Of a DNA stretch of 64,000 nucleotides, positions 52,358 to 61,675 are shown in pieces. A model generated the notes under the pieces. It was given only the letters and a program-made list of their open reading frames with translations, made no database searches and was not told where the DNA came from. The stretch comes from Myxococcus sp. RHSTA-1-4 (lineage in GTDB: Bacteria > Myxococcota > Myxococcia > Myxococcales > Myxococcaceae): NCBI RefSeq assembly GCF_020037125.1, contig NZ_JAIQDG010000023.1:1-64000 (forward strand). Reading direction: 5' to 3'. The number at the start of each line of letters is the position of its first letter. Position 1 is the first letter of the stretch. Position numbers and translations under genes: made by a program.

Positions 52358-53584
52358 TCAGCCCCGGTCGTCCTCCTCGGCGTCACCCTCCAGGCCGTGG
52401 GGATTCGCGAGCACCCGGTGCGCCCGCTCCATCATCTCCACCACAATCTGCCCGGCGGGCAGCACGCCCTCGATGCGCGCCATGCTGGCGCCGCTGGCGG
52501 GCATGGCCATCTCCTCCAGGTCCCCCTCGGTGTCGGCCGTGGGGATGAAGGCGCAGAACTTCGGCATCGTGTAGGGCACGTCTCCGCCCGGCAGGCCGGG
52601 GAACAGCTTCGTGGTGCCGATGCGCTCCGGCGGAGGAGGCGGCGTGGGGATGAGGCGCTCGCGGCCGGCCCACTCGCGCACCACGCGGTTGCGCAACACG
52701 CGCATGGGCACGCCGGGCCACTCGGGGCCGAAGGCGGTGGTAACGTCCGAGTCGCCCGCGTCACCCTCGACGAGCTGCTGCTTGTAGCCGGGGTGCGCAT
52801 GGGCCTCCACGGACGCCACCATGCGCGTGCCCACCCAGACACCGTCGGCCCCGCGGAAGAGGGCGCGCGCCGCGCTGGGGCCATCGGCGATGCCACCGGC
52901 GGCCAGCAGTGTCACGTCGCGGGCCAGGGCGCGCACCTCGCGCACCAGCTTCAGCGTGGGCACCGTGCTCCGGTTGTGGCCCCCGGCCTGGCGGCCCTGG
53001 GCGATGAGGCCGTCCGCGCCCGCTTCCAGCGCCTTCCGGGCGGCCTCCACCGAGGGCACCTGCATCCACACCCGCGTGCCCGCGGCCTTCAGCGCCTTCA
53101 CCCAGTCCGCGGACGGCGTGTCCCAGTGGAAGGCGACGACGGGCACCTTCTCGGAGATGCACACGTCGATGTGCTCGCGCGTGGTGAAGTCCTGGCCTCC
53201 CGCATGGGCGACGATGAAGTTCACTCCATAGGGGCGCTGCGTGCCCGCGCGGATGGCCCGCAGGCGGGCGTGCAGGAAGGGCGGCGGCTCCGGCGCGGCG
53301 CCGAGCATGCCGAGGCCTCCCGCCTCCGACACGGCGATGACCAGCGGCGGCAGCGCCACGAAGGCCATGCCCGCGCTGACGAACGGATAGTGAACGCCCA
53401 GCTCACGCGTCAGCCGCGTGTGCAGCGTGTTGCCTTCCAGCACGTAGATGGGACGCCGGGGCGTGTCGGCGGTCTCCACCTCGGACGCGGCGCCTTCGTC
53501 CTCGAGCTCGCTACCGGCGGGACTCGCCGTCGGACCGGTGCCGCGAGAAGGGGGCGGAGAACGTCCGTCGTTCTTTCCGTTCAT
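52358..53584 (-). CDS. nitronate monooxygenase-like FMN enzyme
   Basis: 408 residues. After about 50 disordered acidic residues comes a TIM barrel of the NPD/2-nitropropane dioxygenase family: YPFVSAGMAFVALPPLVIAV, GGLGMLGA, GLIAQGRQAGGHNRS (the AGGH flavin motif), LLAAGGIADGPSAARAL and GADGVWVGTRMVAS. A Pro-rich C-terminal extension is unusual. It probably oxidises propionate 3-nitronate or a similar nitronate; the substrate is uncertain. Confidence 0.88.
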   Translation of the reverse strand: MNGKNDGRSPPPSRGTGPTASPAGSELEDEGAASEVETADTPRRPIYVLEGNTLHTRLTRELGVHYPFVSAGMAFVALPPLVIAVSEAGGLGMLGAAPEPPPFLHARLRAIRAGTQRPYGVNFIVAHAGGQDFTTREHIDVCISEKVPVVAFHWDTPSADWVKALKAAGTRVWMQVPSVEAARKALEAGADGLIAQGRQAGGHNRSTVPTLKLVREVRALARDVTLLAAGGIADGPSAARALFRGADGVWVGTRMVASVEAHAHPGYKQQLVEGDAGDSDVTTAFGPEWPGVPMRVLRNRVVREWAGRERLIPTPPPPPERIGTTKLFPGLPGGDVPYTMPKFCAFIPTADTEGDLEEMAMPASGASMARIEGVLPAGQIVVEMMERAHRVLANPHGLEGDAEEDDRG

Positions 53585-53671
53585 CGTGTCTCCTGGAGGT
53601 AGCGGACTGCTCGGAATCCAGAGGTTACCAGCATCTCCCGTGGATCAACCCCCCGGGTCCAGAAGGCACCT

Positions 53672-53688
53672 CCCGGCTGGTTGCCGGG
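53672..53688 (-). terminator. hairpin downstream of the GNAT gene
   Basis: CCCGGC / GCCGGG, 6-bp stem with a 5-nt loop, 7 bp beyond the stop on the minus strand. No T-run; weak evidence. Confidence 0.35.
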
Positions 53689-53694
53689 TGACAG

Positions 53695-54147
53695 CTAGCC
53701 CACCGGGATGTCGAGCGCCTTGCGCATGTGCCGATGTGGAATTCCCACCTCGGTGAACGGCTCACCGTCAACGGCGTAGCCCAGGCGCTCGTAGAAGGGG
53801 ACGACGGGGGCGCGTGCGTGAAGGTGGACGTGGGTGAAGCCGCGGCGGCGCAGCTCCGCCTCCAGGGCGCGCACCAGCCGGGCACCCATCCCCTGGCCCT
53901 GGAGCTGGGGGGCCACGGCCATCTGGAAGAGGCGGCCCCCGTGGGAGTCCTCGGGGTTGAAGAGCACACAGCCCAGCACGGTGCCGCCCCGGTGGGCCAC
54001 GAGGTGGAGGCTGTCCGCCTCGAAGGGGAAGGCCACCTGGGCGCGGGTGTAGCCGAGCGGCTCGCGCAGCACGCGGAAGCGCAGCTCCAGCTCGCCTTCG
54101 TACAGGGCGTGGCCGGGGTGGATGAAGGACAGCTCGACGTCGGACAT
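53695..54147 (-). CDS. GNAT-family N-acetyltransferase
   Basis: 150 residues. LHLVAHRGGTVLGCVLF, FQMAVAPQLQGQGMGARLVR (the acetyl-CoA pyrophosphate loop) and THVHLHARAPVVPFYERLGY are the standard GNAT A and B motifs. The substrate is unknown. 8 bp downstream of the TonB receptor gene. Confidence 0.92.
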   Translation of the reverse strand: MSDVELSFIHPGHALYEGELELRFRVLREPLGYTRAQVAFPFEADSLHLVAHRGGTVLGCVLFNPEDSHGGRLFQMAVAPQLQGQGMGARLVRALEAELRRRGFTHVHLHARAPVVPFYERLGYAVDGEPFTEVGIPHRHMRKALDIPVG

Positions 54148-54155
54148 GGTGGGAG

Positions 54156-56993
54156 TCAGAAGGTACCGGTGAGCTGGAGGGTGAAGGTGCGGCCGTACTG
54201 CGGCACGGGGGCGATGGAGTTCTCCTCCGACACCGGCAGCGTGTAGCGGGTGTCCAGCAGGTTGTGCACGCCGGCGAAGTAGCGCAGGGGGCCGTAGTCG
54301 CCGGAGAGGCCGAAGCCGACGATCAGCGCCTCGCCGCTGTCCGCGCCGCCCGGGCCGGTGGGGCGCGCGCTCTGGTAGGTGGCCTGCGTGGCCAGGCGCA
54401 TGTCACCGCCGCCCAGCGGCATCAGCAGCCGCCCGGAGACGAGGTGCGCGGGGGCCGCGGCGGCCACCTCTTCCGAGGCGTCGCGCAGCGTCACGTACGA
54501 GTAGCTCAGGTCCACCAGCAGCCAGCGGCCCGGCTGCCAGTGCACGCCGGCCTCCGCGCCCCAGGCCAGGGTGGTGCCGTCGGCGTTGACGAAGCGGAGG
54601 CACGCGGCGGTGCCGCAGTCGCCCGAGGGGGCGTCCTCCGGCCGCAGCTGCACCAGGTTGGAGATTCGGTTGTGGTAGCCGGCCACGGTGAGGCGCAGCT
54701 CGTCCGTCAGGTCGTGCGAGTGCTCCAGCTCGAAGGTGGTGATGGTCTCCGGGTCCAGCGCCTTGGCCGCGCCCTGGGAGATGCCGTCCTGGTAGTAGAG
54801 CTCGTAGACGTTGGGCGCGCGGAAGGCGCGGCCGGCCACCAGCTTGGTGAGGCCCGCGTCGTACGGGCGCGCGATGAGGGCCAGGCGCGGCGTGAGCGGC
54901 GTGGTGTCCAGGTCCAGGTACTTGTCCAGGCGCAGGCCGACGGAGAGGCTCAGCCGCGGATGCAGCCGCCACTCGTCGAGCAGGTAGGCGGACACCAGCG
55001 TGCGGTTCTTCGTCGGCAGTGGATCGTTGCCCGCGGTCTGCCTCACGCGAAGCTGGCCCTGGCCCTCCACGCCCACGGTGAGGCGGTTGCCCTCGAAGAG
55101 GCCCAGGTTCGCGCGCGCCTCGGCGGTGACCCAGTCCGCCGCGGCCTCCTCCGTGACGGGCCCGCCGTTCGCTTCCGAGTACACGTAGGTGCCCTCGTAG
55201 CGGCTGAGGTCGAGCGCGCCGCGCACCGTCAGGCTGAAGCGCTCGGAGAAGGCCCGCTCGTAGCGGGCCTCGGCGAAGGCGCGCAGGTCCTCCACGACGT
55301 TGCCCTCGGCGCCCGGCACGGTGCCGTACGGGGCGGTGGGCAGCTCCTTGGAGCGGATGTTGAACTGTCCCTGGAAGGAGAGGTGGCCCAGGCGGGCCCT
55401 CACCGTGCCGGTGGCGGCCTTCTCCCCGTCCAGCCCGGTGATGATGAGGTTGTCCTCTCCCAGCCGGGTGGTGTCCGCGCCCCTGGCGCTCATGGCCGCG
55501 GCGCTCACCAGCACCGAGCGCTCACCGTCCTCCCATGACGCGGTGGCGTGCCCGCGGCTGGTGCCCAGGCCACCCACCGCGCCCGTCAGCTCCAGGTGCT
55601 TGTCCGCGCCCAGCGACTCGCGAGGCACCACGTTGATGACGGCGAAGAAGGCGCCGGTGCCGTACAGGGCGCTGCCCGGGCCGCGGACCACCTCGATGCG
55701 CTCCACCTCCTGGAGGTCCACGCTGAGGTCATGGGCGGCGTAGCCCTGGCCGGCCCAGACGTCGTTCATGGAGTGCCCGTCCCAGAGGATGAGGACGCGG
55801 GTGTTGAGGTCGCCCGGCGGCGAGAAGCCGCGCACGCCCAGGTAGGTATAGGTGCGGTCGTCGGTGAGGTAGATGCCGCGCACGCCGGAGAGGGCCTCGG
55901 CGAGGGTGCGCCAGCCGAAGGCGCGCAGCTCCTCCTGGGTGAGGACGGTGGTGGAGGCGGGGGCCTCGTCCACGGCGACCAGGCTCTTGGAGGCGGCGCG
56001 CACGGGGGGCGGGGCGTAGCGCAGCTCGGCGTGGACCTTGACCTCCTGGTCCGCGACCACCGTCACGCTCTGGCGCAGGGGGCGCACCTCGCGGCTCTCC
56101 ACCTCCAGGGTGTGCTCGCCCTCGGGGAGGGTGACGACGGTGGGGGTGAAGCCGGCGGGCTTGCCGTCCACGCGCACGGCGGCGCCGTCGCGGTTGGCGG
56201 TGACGACGAGCCGGCCGGTGGGACGGTCCTGCGCGCCCAGGGCCACCGCGAGGGGGACGCTTCCGTCGGCGGGCACGTCCACCACGTACTGGGCGGGGGC
56301 GTAGCCGGGGGCGCGCACGTACAGCACGCGCTGACCGGGAGGCAGGCGCACGCGCGCGGGCAGGCGGCCGATGACGGGGCCGTTGGGCGAGTCGCGCACC
56401 TCGGCGCCCTCGGGGGTGCCGGACAGGTCCACGCCGCCGGTGATGAGGGTCAGCTCGAAGGTCTGCTCCGCCTCGCGGCCGCGGGCGAGGGCGACGGTGG
56501 CCTCGGCGGGACGGTAGCCGTCCTTCTTCACCATGATTTTGTGGCGGCCGGGCGTCAGCGCGAGCGTCTGCGGCGAGCGCCCCCGGCTGCCCAGGTCCAT
56601 GCGGTCCACGTAGACGTCGGCGCCCTTGGGGTTGGTGGTGACGCGCACGAGGGCCACCTTGGGGCGGAGCCGGTCCAGGGAGCGAGTCACCTCGGAGGCG
56701 TCCTCGGACGGCAGGTCCTCGGTGAGCAGGTCGTTGTAGTAGCGATACGCCTCGTTGAACTTGTTCAGCGCCTCGAAGCAGCGGGCGATGTTGAAGAGGA
56801 CGTTGCGGTTGGGCACCAGGCGGTAGCTGGTGAAGTAGGAGCGCAGCGCCTCGGCGTACTCACCCCTGGAGTAGGCGTCGTTGCCCAGCTCGAAGGCGAT
56901 CTCCGCCTCGTCCGCGTTGTTGTCCGCGAGCACGGGGCTGGACAGGAGCAGGAGGCACAGGACGAGCAACGGGCCGGAGCGGGAGGGGGGCAT
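54156..56993 (-). CDS. TonB-dependent receptor with N-terminal TPR/PEGA region
   Basis: 945 residues from the ATG at 56993, chosen because a signal peptide follows (LLVLCLLLLSSPVLA). Residues 28-110 are TPR-like (AFELGNDAYSRGEYAEALRS). Three PEGA-type beta modules occupy about 115-350 (GADVYVDRMDLGSRGRSPQT, GAAVRVDGKPAGFTPTVVTL). The plug spans about 365-480 (RIEVVRGPGSALYGTGAFFA), and the barrel runs to the C-terminal Phe (FTLQLTGTF). The periplasmic TPR/PEGA extension is a myxobacterial style. The substrate is unknown; it is outside the B12 regulon and there is no B12 riboswitch in front of it. Confidence 0.92.
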   Translation of the reverse strand: MPPSRSGPLLVLCLLLLSSPVLADNNADEAEIAFELGNDAYSRGEYAEALRSYFTSYRLVPNRNVLFNIARCFEALNKFNEAYRYYNDLLTEDLPSEDASEVTRSLDRLRPKVALVRVTTNPKGADVYVDRMDLGSRGRSPQTLALTPGRHKIMVKKDGYRPAEATVALARGREAEQTFELTLITGGVDLSGTPEGAEVRDSPNGPVIGRLPARVRLPPGQRVLYVRAPGYAPAQYVVDVPADGSVPLAVALGAQDRPTGRLVVTANRDGAAVRVDGKPAGFTPTVVTLPEGEHTLEVESREVRPLRQSVTVVADQEVKVHAELRYAPPPVRAASKSLVAVDEAPASTTVLTQEELRAFGWRTLAEALSGVRGIYLTDDRTYTYLGVRGFSPPGDLNTRVLILWDGHSMNDVWAGQGYAAHDLSVDLQEVERIEVVRGPGSALYGTGAFFAVINVVPRESLGADKHLELTGAVGGLGTSRGHATASWEDGERSVLVSAAAMSARGADTTRLGEDNLIITGLDGEKAATGTVRARLGHLSFQGQFNIRSKELPTAPYGTVPGAEGNVVEDLRAFAEARYERAFSERFSLTVRGALDLSRYEGTYVYSEANGGPVTEEAAADWVTAEARANLGLFEGNRLTVGVEGQGQLRVRQTAGNDPLPTKNRTLVSAYLLDEWRLHPRLSLSVGLRLDKYLDLDTTPLTPRLALIARPYDAGLTKLVAGRAFRAPNVYELYYQDGISQGAAKALDPETITTFELEHSHDLTDELRLTVAGYHNRISNLVQLRPEDAPSGDCGTAACLRFVNADGTTLAWGAEAGVHWQPGRWLLVDLSYSYVTLRDASEEVAAAAPAHLVSGRLLMPLGGGDMRLATQATYQSARPTGPGGADSGEALIVGFGLSGDYGPLRYFAGVHNLLDTRYTLPVSEENSIAPVPQYGRTFTLQLTGTF

Positions 56994-57075
56994 GGGGCGA
57001 CGGTCATTCTTCCCTCTCCGGGAGGGCAGGTCCATGGGGGCCGCGAGCGAGGGAGTGGTGCGACGACGGCGAGGC

Positions 57076-57519
57076 TCAGCGGGACAGCGCGGCGGCGAGC
57101 GCGCGGGCGGCGGCCTCCAGCTCCTCCGCCGGACGGTGGTCGGCGGGAGTGGCGTCGAAGGCGGCGCGGCCCCACAGCCGCTGGGGCGTGTCCGGGAAGC
57201 GGGGGACGAGGTGCAGGTGGAAGTGGCGCAGCACGTCGCCAATGGCGAAGGCGTAGGCGTGCTCGGCGCCGAGCACCTCGCGCTGGGCGCGCATCACCCG
57301 GGCGGTGAAGGGGCCCAGCTCACGCGCGGCGTCCGTGTCCAGGTCGTACCAGGCGCGTGCGTGCCGCTCGCTGGAGATGACCACCCAGCCGGGGACGGGA
57401 CTGGGAGACGCCACGCCATGCAGCACCAGCCCTGGAGCCCGGGCGAGGACGCCCCCCACCGGCCGGGTGTCCCCACGCACGATGGCGCAGCCAAGGCATG
57501 GGTCATTCACGTCCGACAT
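57076..57519 (-). CDS. HIT-family hydrolase
   Basis: 147 residues from the ATG at 57519 (GTG at 57528 possible). DPCLGCAIVRGDTRPVGGVL at the N-terminus and HFHLHLVPR (the His-x-His-x-His triad) near residue 105. This is the HIT nucleotide hydrolase/transferase fold. It is upstream of the TonB receptor on the same strand, 82 bp apart. Confidence 0.87.
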   Translation of the reverse strand: MSDVNDPCLGCAIVRGDTRPVGGVLARAPGLVLHGVASPSPVPGWVVISSERHARAWYDLDTDAARELGPFTARVMRAQREVLGAEHAYAFAIGDVLRHFHLHLVPRFPDTPQRLWGRAAFDATPADHRPAEELEAAARALAAALSR

Positions 57520-57774
57520 GGGGGGCACCCTAGCAGTCGTGGCGGGGCGGATGGCGGGGGCGAGGAGGTGGGTCGTCTCGGACCTCGCCTTGAGGGGCTC
57601 CGGGATGATCCGAATCGGAGCGAGCGTCCTGAAGCGCGGCAGCGGGGTGCATCTGGACGGAGACCCCGTCTTGACGGGAGAGGCTCGGGTCGGAGAGTGT
57701 CCGCCCCACGCCCTTTCGCTCTTTCAAGTGTTCGGGTGTCGATATTGGGGACCATTCCTTTCAAGGCGGGGAAG

Positions 57775-59430
57775 ATGAAGAAGCATCTGGTGTTTGCCGT
57801 GGTGCCGTTCCTGGCGCTGGGCTGTGGCGAGGACCTGAAGGACGAGAACGGCGACGGCATCGCGGACGGCGTGCGTGAGCCGGACAGTGTGACGGTGGTG
57901 ACGCCGGCCACGCCGAAGGGCACCGTGTCGGGTCAGGTGCTGAGCACGAGGTACGCGCCCCTGGATGCCGTGACGGTGGAGATGACCGTCGGCAGCTCCG
58001 CGGAGGTGCTGTCGGCGACCACGGACGCCAAGGGCAACTTCGAGTTCGCGAATGTTCCGGCGGGTGCCCAGGTGCTGCTGACCTTCACCCGGTCGGGCTA
58101 TGCCACGCTGCGCGCCAGCTCGGTGGTTCCCTCGTCCGCGGGCAACGTCCCCATCAACGACGGTAACGCGAGCTTTGGTCCCGTGGTGCTCGCGGCCCTT
58201 GACGGCACGGTGCAGCTCAACCTGCTGACTCCGAGTGGCCGTCCGGCCGCGGGGGCCAGGGCCACCCTTGAGGTCGGCACTGCCGGCAAGGTCATGGGTC
58301 TGTCCCAGTTCAATAACTCCTCGGTGGTGGTGGAGGCCCAGGCGGGGGCGGATGGCGTCGTGACCTTCACGGGTGTGCCCTCGCCGCTCGAGATGGACCG
58401 GCTGGGGGTCAACTACCGGGTCATCGTCAACGCGCTGGATACCAACGGCGACGGTATCCTCGAGGCGGGGGGCACCGTCGTTTTCTATTCGGGCTCGGAC
58501 CTCGCCACCAACGGCACCATCCGGACGCTGGCCCTGCCCCAGGCCTACGATACGGGCAGGCCGCTTGAGATCGACTACGCCAACCTCGCGGCGCTCCGCA
58601 GCTCGGGGGCCTCTACCCAGCCCCTGGACAACATGCTGCGTTCGGGCGAGTCCATCTACATTGCCTTCAACCAGCCGGTTCAGCCCGGGTCGGTCATCGT
58701 GGGCCTGTCGAATGAGTATGGCCTGGCGGAGGGGCTGTCCCTCTCGAAGACGCTGCTCCAGGGCAACACGGTCCTGAGCCTGACGCCGTCGGGGAATCTC
58801 CAGGCGGGACGTGAGTACAACCTGTACGTCCGCGCCGTGTCGGCCGTGAGCAACCAGACGCAGACCAAGACGGTGTCCTTCGTCGTTGGGGATCCCGCGA
58901 GTCCTCCGGCCATTTCGGTGGACTCCACGGTGCGTTTCTACGATGCGAACAACAATGGCCAGCTCAACAGCGGCGAAGTTGTCGTGGTGAACTTCAACCA
59001 GGCCATGATCCAGCGTAGTTCCAGTGTCCAGGTGTTCTTCAGGGCGGACCTGAACCGGGATGCGAACACCACGAGCATTGGCGAGTGGGTTGATGGGAAT
59101 CGAAACATCACTGGATTCCCCCTCGCGACGTTTGAGCCGCCCTATCTCTCTGGTAGCAGTGTGATCCTCGCCGATCCGAGGCCGGACTTCCCCACGGCCG
59201 CTGCGAACAATTACAGCTCTCGCTTCTACTTCCAGTACCTGCCTGCTACGCCTCCGGCAGGGGGAACTCCGCTTACCTTCACGTCCGGACAGTCCGCCAA
59301 TCTCGTGCTGGCGTTCGGCCTGCTGCCCAGCCCCTCCACGGACGTGTATGAGTCCGCGTGGGGAGTGCCTCAGACCGCCACCGTGAATGTCAGCGCCACG
59401 CTTGTTGGCATTCCGATGCCCACTCCGTAG
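57775..59430 (+). CDS. large surface lipoprotein with carboxypeptidase-regulatory-like and Ig-like domains
   Basis: 551 residues. MKKHLVFAVVPFLALGC is a signal peptide with lipobox. An Asp-rich DENGDGIADG stretch follows. A carboxypeptidase-regulatory-like module lies at about 42-125 (VSGQVLSTRYAPLDAVTVEM, GNFEFANVPAGAQ), then a second such module, then Big_5-like Ig modules (YIAFNQPVQPGSVIVGLS, VVVVNFNQAMIQRSS). Probably outer-membrane attached, adhesive or structural. The following terminator ends the transcript. Confidence 0.8.
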   Translation: MKKHLVFAVVPFLALGCGEDLKDENGDGIADGVREPDSVTVVTPATPKGTVSGQVLSTRYAPLDAVTVEMTVGSSAEVLSATTDAKGNFEFANVPAGAQVLLTFTRSGYATLRASSVVPSSAGNVPINDGNASFGPVVLAALDGTVQLNLLTPSGRPAAGARATLEVGTAGKVMGLSQFNNSSVVVEAQAGADGVVTFTGVPSPLEMDRLGVNYRVIVNALDTNGDGILEAGGTVVFYSGSDLATNGTIRTLALPQAYDTGRPLEIDYANLAALRSSGASTQPLDNMLRSGESIYIAFNQPVQPGSVIVGLSNEYGLAEGLSLSKTLLQGNTVLSLTPSGNLQAGREYNLYVRAVSAVSNQTQTKTVSFVVGDPASPPAISVDSTVRFYDANNNGQLNSGEVVVVNFNQAMIQRSSSVQVFFRADLNRDANTTSIGEWVDGNRNITGFPLATFEPPYLSGSSVILADPRPDFPTAAANNYSSRFYFQYLPATPPAGGTPLTFTSGQSANLVLAFGLLPSPSTDVYESAWGVPQTATVNVSATLVGIPMPTP

Positions 59431-59462
59431 TTAGCGGGGCAAGGTGTTGACGGCTGTTTGAT

Positions 59463-59506
59463 ACAGCGCCCTCGCGGAGAGACTCCGCGAGGGCGCTGTT
59501 GTTTCT
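59463..59506 (+). terminator. strong intrinsic terminator
   Basis: A perfect 17-bp stem (ACAGCGCCCTCGCGGAG and its exact complement, 59463-59479 and 59483-59499) with a 3-nt AGA loop, then TGTTTCT. The clearest terminator in the window, 33 bp after the lipoprotein stop. Confidence 0.9.
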
Positions 59507-59691
59507 CCGCGACCCCATCTGGAGCGGGATTGGAAGGCGGAGTCCAGGATTCGGACCTGGATCCAGCTTGTCGGACGGGGCGAGCTGGCGGCGTAGTTCA
59601 GCAAGCTGAGGAACGTCTTGAAATTCCAGAGTTCGTGAGGCTGCCGGTGGCTCCGCGTCCCGGAACGACGAATGCATCGTCTGCTCGTGCC

Positions 59692-61542
59692 ATGCGCTAC
59701 TTGAAATGCTTCGCTGTGCTTGCCGTCGTGCTGTCCTCGGCCTGCATCAACCTGCCGGAGATCGAACAGGTTCCAGAGAGCCCGGATGGGGGCGAGCCGG
59801 ATGTTCACGTCGAGGACTCCGGGACACCCGACGCATCTGTTCCGGATTCTGGCACCTCATCACTGGTCGTCACGCTCGTGACCTCACGGTCAATCACCAA
59901 CAGCAACGTGCAGATTAGCGCCACGGTGACCGGGTCTGCTCCAGACGAGGTCGAGCTCCTCGTGGATGGAGTGGTTGTTGCCACACTGGCTCCACCCTAT
60001 GAGCTCCGCTGGAGCGCCCAGTCGCTCGATGAGGGGCCGCACATGCTCTCCGTGAGAGCGACCCTTGGTGAGCGCAGGTTCACGAGTGAGTCGCGCACCC
60101 TTGTGGTGGATAGAACGCGGCCTCGGTGGGTTTCGCAGACGCCGCTGGCGGGCTCTCAAGCCATCTCCGTGCACCAGACCATCCTGGCGATCTTCTCCGA
60201 GCCTCTCGAACCGACCACCGTGAATACGGAGTCCGTGAAGCTGCTGTCGGATGCAGGGGGCGTCGCTGCAAACGTCGTATTGGCGCCCGAAGGGACCTCG
60301 CTGACGATACTACCCGCTTCTCTCCTACCTATTGACGCAACCCTGCAGGTGAGTCTCGATGGCACCGTGACGGACCTGGCGGGCAACCCCGTGGAGCCCC
60401 TCCAGCAGGATTGGACGTGGACCGTTCCCGGATACCTGCCTCTGGGAGAGCCGCTGAGTGCCAGTCCGACCGAGAGTTCTGAGGTGCGGAGTTCCTCTCT
60501 TCAAATCGATGGGTCGGGTCAGCCTGTAGTGGCATGGTTGGATGGCACCGCATCAGCTCCCTACGGAGTCCGCGTCAACAGGTGGACCGGCAGCAAATGG
60601 GAGCAACTGGGAGGGGTGCTTGGTGGCATCTACGGTAGTTACTACAGCACCTTCTGCGCGCTCGAAATCGATGGAAATAAGCGACCTGTTGTTGTCTGGG
60701 ATGAGTATTCACAGTCGGGGACGATGAGTTTTCCCGTTCGCCGTTGGAACGGCGTGACGTGGGAGATGGTGGGAACTCAGGCGGTCACGCTCGGCAACCA
60801 GGTCAGTGCCGATTTGGTGGTCTTCAAGGGGAATGGAAAGGGGCAACTTGCACTCGCGTTTCGCGAACTCACTCAGGGTGGCCGCCCCATTTCGGTCTGG
60901 CGTTGGGATGGCAGTGCTTGGGGGAAGGTGGGAGAGGCGCTCAATGTCAATCCAGACTCAGCTGTTTCCGGCCTTCGAATGGCAATGGGAATTGACGGAA
61001 ATCCTGTGGTCGCTTGGGGTGAGAGGGACTCCTCAGGTTGGGTTGCGGCCTACATGAAGTATTGGACTGGCACTGCTTGGAAAATTATCAACCTGCCAAC
61101 ACAGGCGTATCCTGGTGTCCTAAGTGCAGATGCGTCAGGAGCCCCTGTCCTGGACGTACCCACATGGGATGGAATCGCGCGCAGCGCTCAGCTCCAGAGG
61201 TGGAATGGGGCTTACTGGGAGACCCTCGGTGACCCTATCAGCCTCTACCCCGGGGCGACCGATTCTGGAGTGGCTGCACTCACCTTGGACGCTCAGGGAA
61301 GATTGGTGGCGCTGGTTGTGGAGGAGGAAGTCGCGGATGGACCCCAAGTCCTCTACGTTCGACGTTGGAACGCTGGAGCATGGGAGCCTGTAGGAAGCCA
61401 GTTGAGGAAGACTCCTGGGTTGATCCCGGTTCAAGTCTCCTTCGCGCTGGACTCCTCTGACCAGCCCATCGTGGCACGCTCTGAACAGTCCGAGAGCGAG
61501 CCCGGCAGACGCCGGGTCCACGTCTACAGGCCCAACAACTGA
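59692..61542 (+). CDS. lipoprotein with Big_5 domain and probable beta-propeller
   Basis: 616 residues from the ATG at 59692. Lipobox VVLSSAC, then an acidic Pro/Ser/Thr linker, an Ig module (LVDGVVVATLAPPYELRW), a Big_5-like module (AILAIFSEPLEPTTVNTESV) and, from about 265, six or seven repeats of about 45-50 residues with a shared pattern: DGNKRPVVVW, then RRWNGVTWEMVG. These resemble beta-propeller blades. Codon third positions in 60500-61500 are more A/T-rich than in neighbouring genes, hinting at transfer or relaxed expression. Function unknown. Confidence 0.78.
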   Translation: MRYLKCFAVLAVVLSSACINLPEIEQVPESPDGGEPDVHVEDSGTPDASVPDSGTSSLVVTLVTSRSITNSNVQISATVTGSAPDEVELLVDGVVVATLAPPYELRWSAQSLDEGPHMLSVRATLGERRFTSESRTLVVDRTRPRWVSQTPLAGSQAISVHQTILAIFSEPLEPTTVNTESVKLLSDAGGVAANVVLAPEGTSLTILPASLLPIDATLQVSLDGTVTDLAGNPVEPLQQDWTWTVPGYLPLGEPLSASPTESSEVRSSSLQIDGSGQPVVAWLDGTASAPYGVRVNRWTGSKWEQLGGVLGGIYGSYYSTFCALEIDGNKRPVVVWDEYSQSGTMSFPVRRWNGVTWEMVGTQAVTLGNQVSADLVVFKGNGKGQLALAFRELTQGGRPISVWRWDGSAWGKVGEALNVNPDSAVSGLRMAMGIDGNPVVAWGERDSSGWVAAYMKYWTGTAWKIINLPTQAYPGVLSADASGAPVLDVPTWDGIARSAQLQRWNGAYWETLGDPISLYPGATDSGVAALTLDAQGRLVALVVEEEVADGPQVLYVRRWNAGAWEPVGSQLRKTPGLIPVQVSFALDSSDQPIVARSEQSESEPGRRRVHVYRPNN

Positions 61543-61675
61543 CACCGAGCGTCTTCTACCGAACGCTCCCTGGCGCCTCCGTCCCATGTCCCATCCGGGG
61601 CGTGGGGTGGGCACTGGGGAAAGGGCGTGCATAGATTCCCACCCGCCCTTTCCCTACACGTGAGGCGTCGGTTCC

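Noticed and set aside
53585-53694. Possible tRNA-like fold in the gap between the nitronate monooxygenase-like and GNAT genes
   Set aside because: Only short GC hairpins are present; no T-loop or CCA-proximal pairing pattern.
54156-56993. TonB receptor as the cobalamin receptor BtuB
   Set aside because: It lies about 5 kb outside the B12 regulon on the other strand, has no B12 riboswitch upstream, and its PEGA extension is atypical of BtuB.
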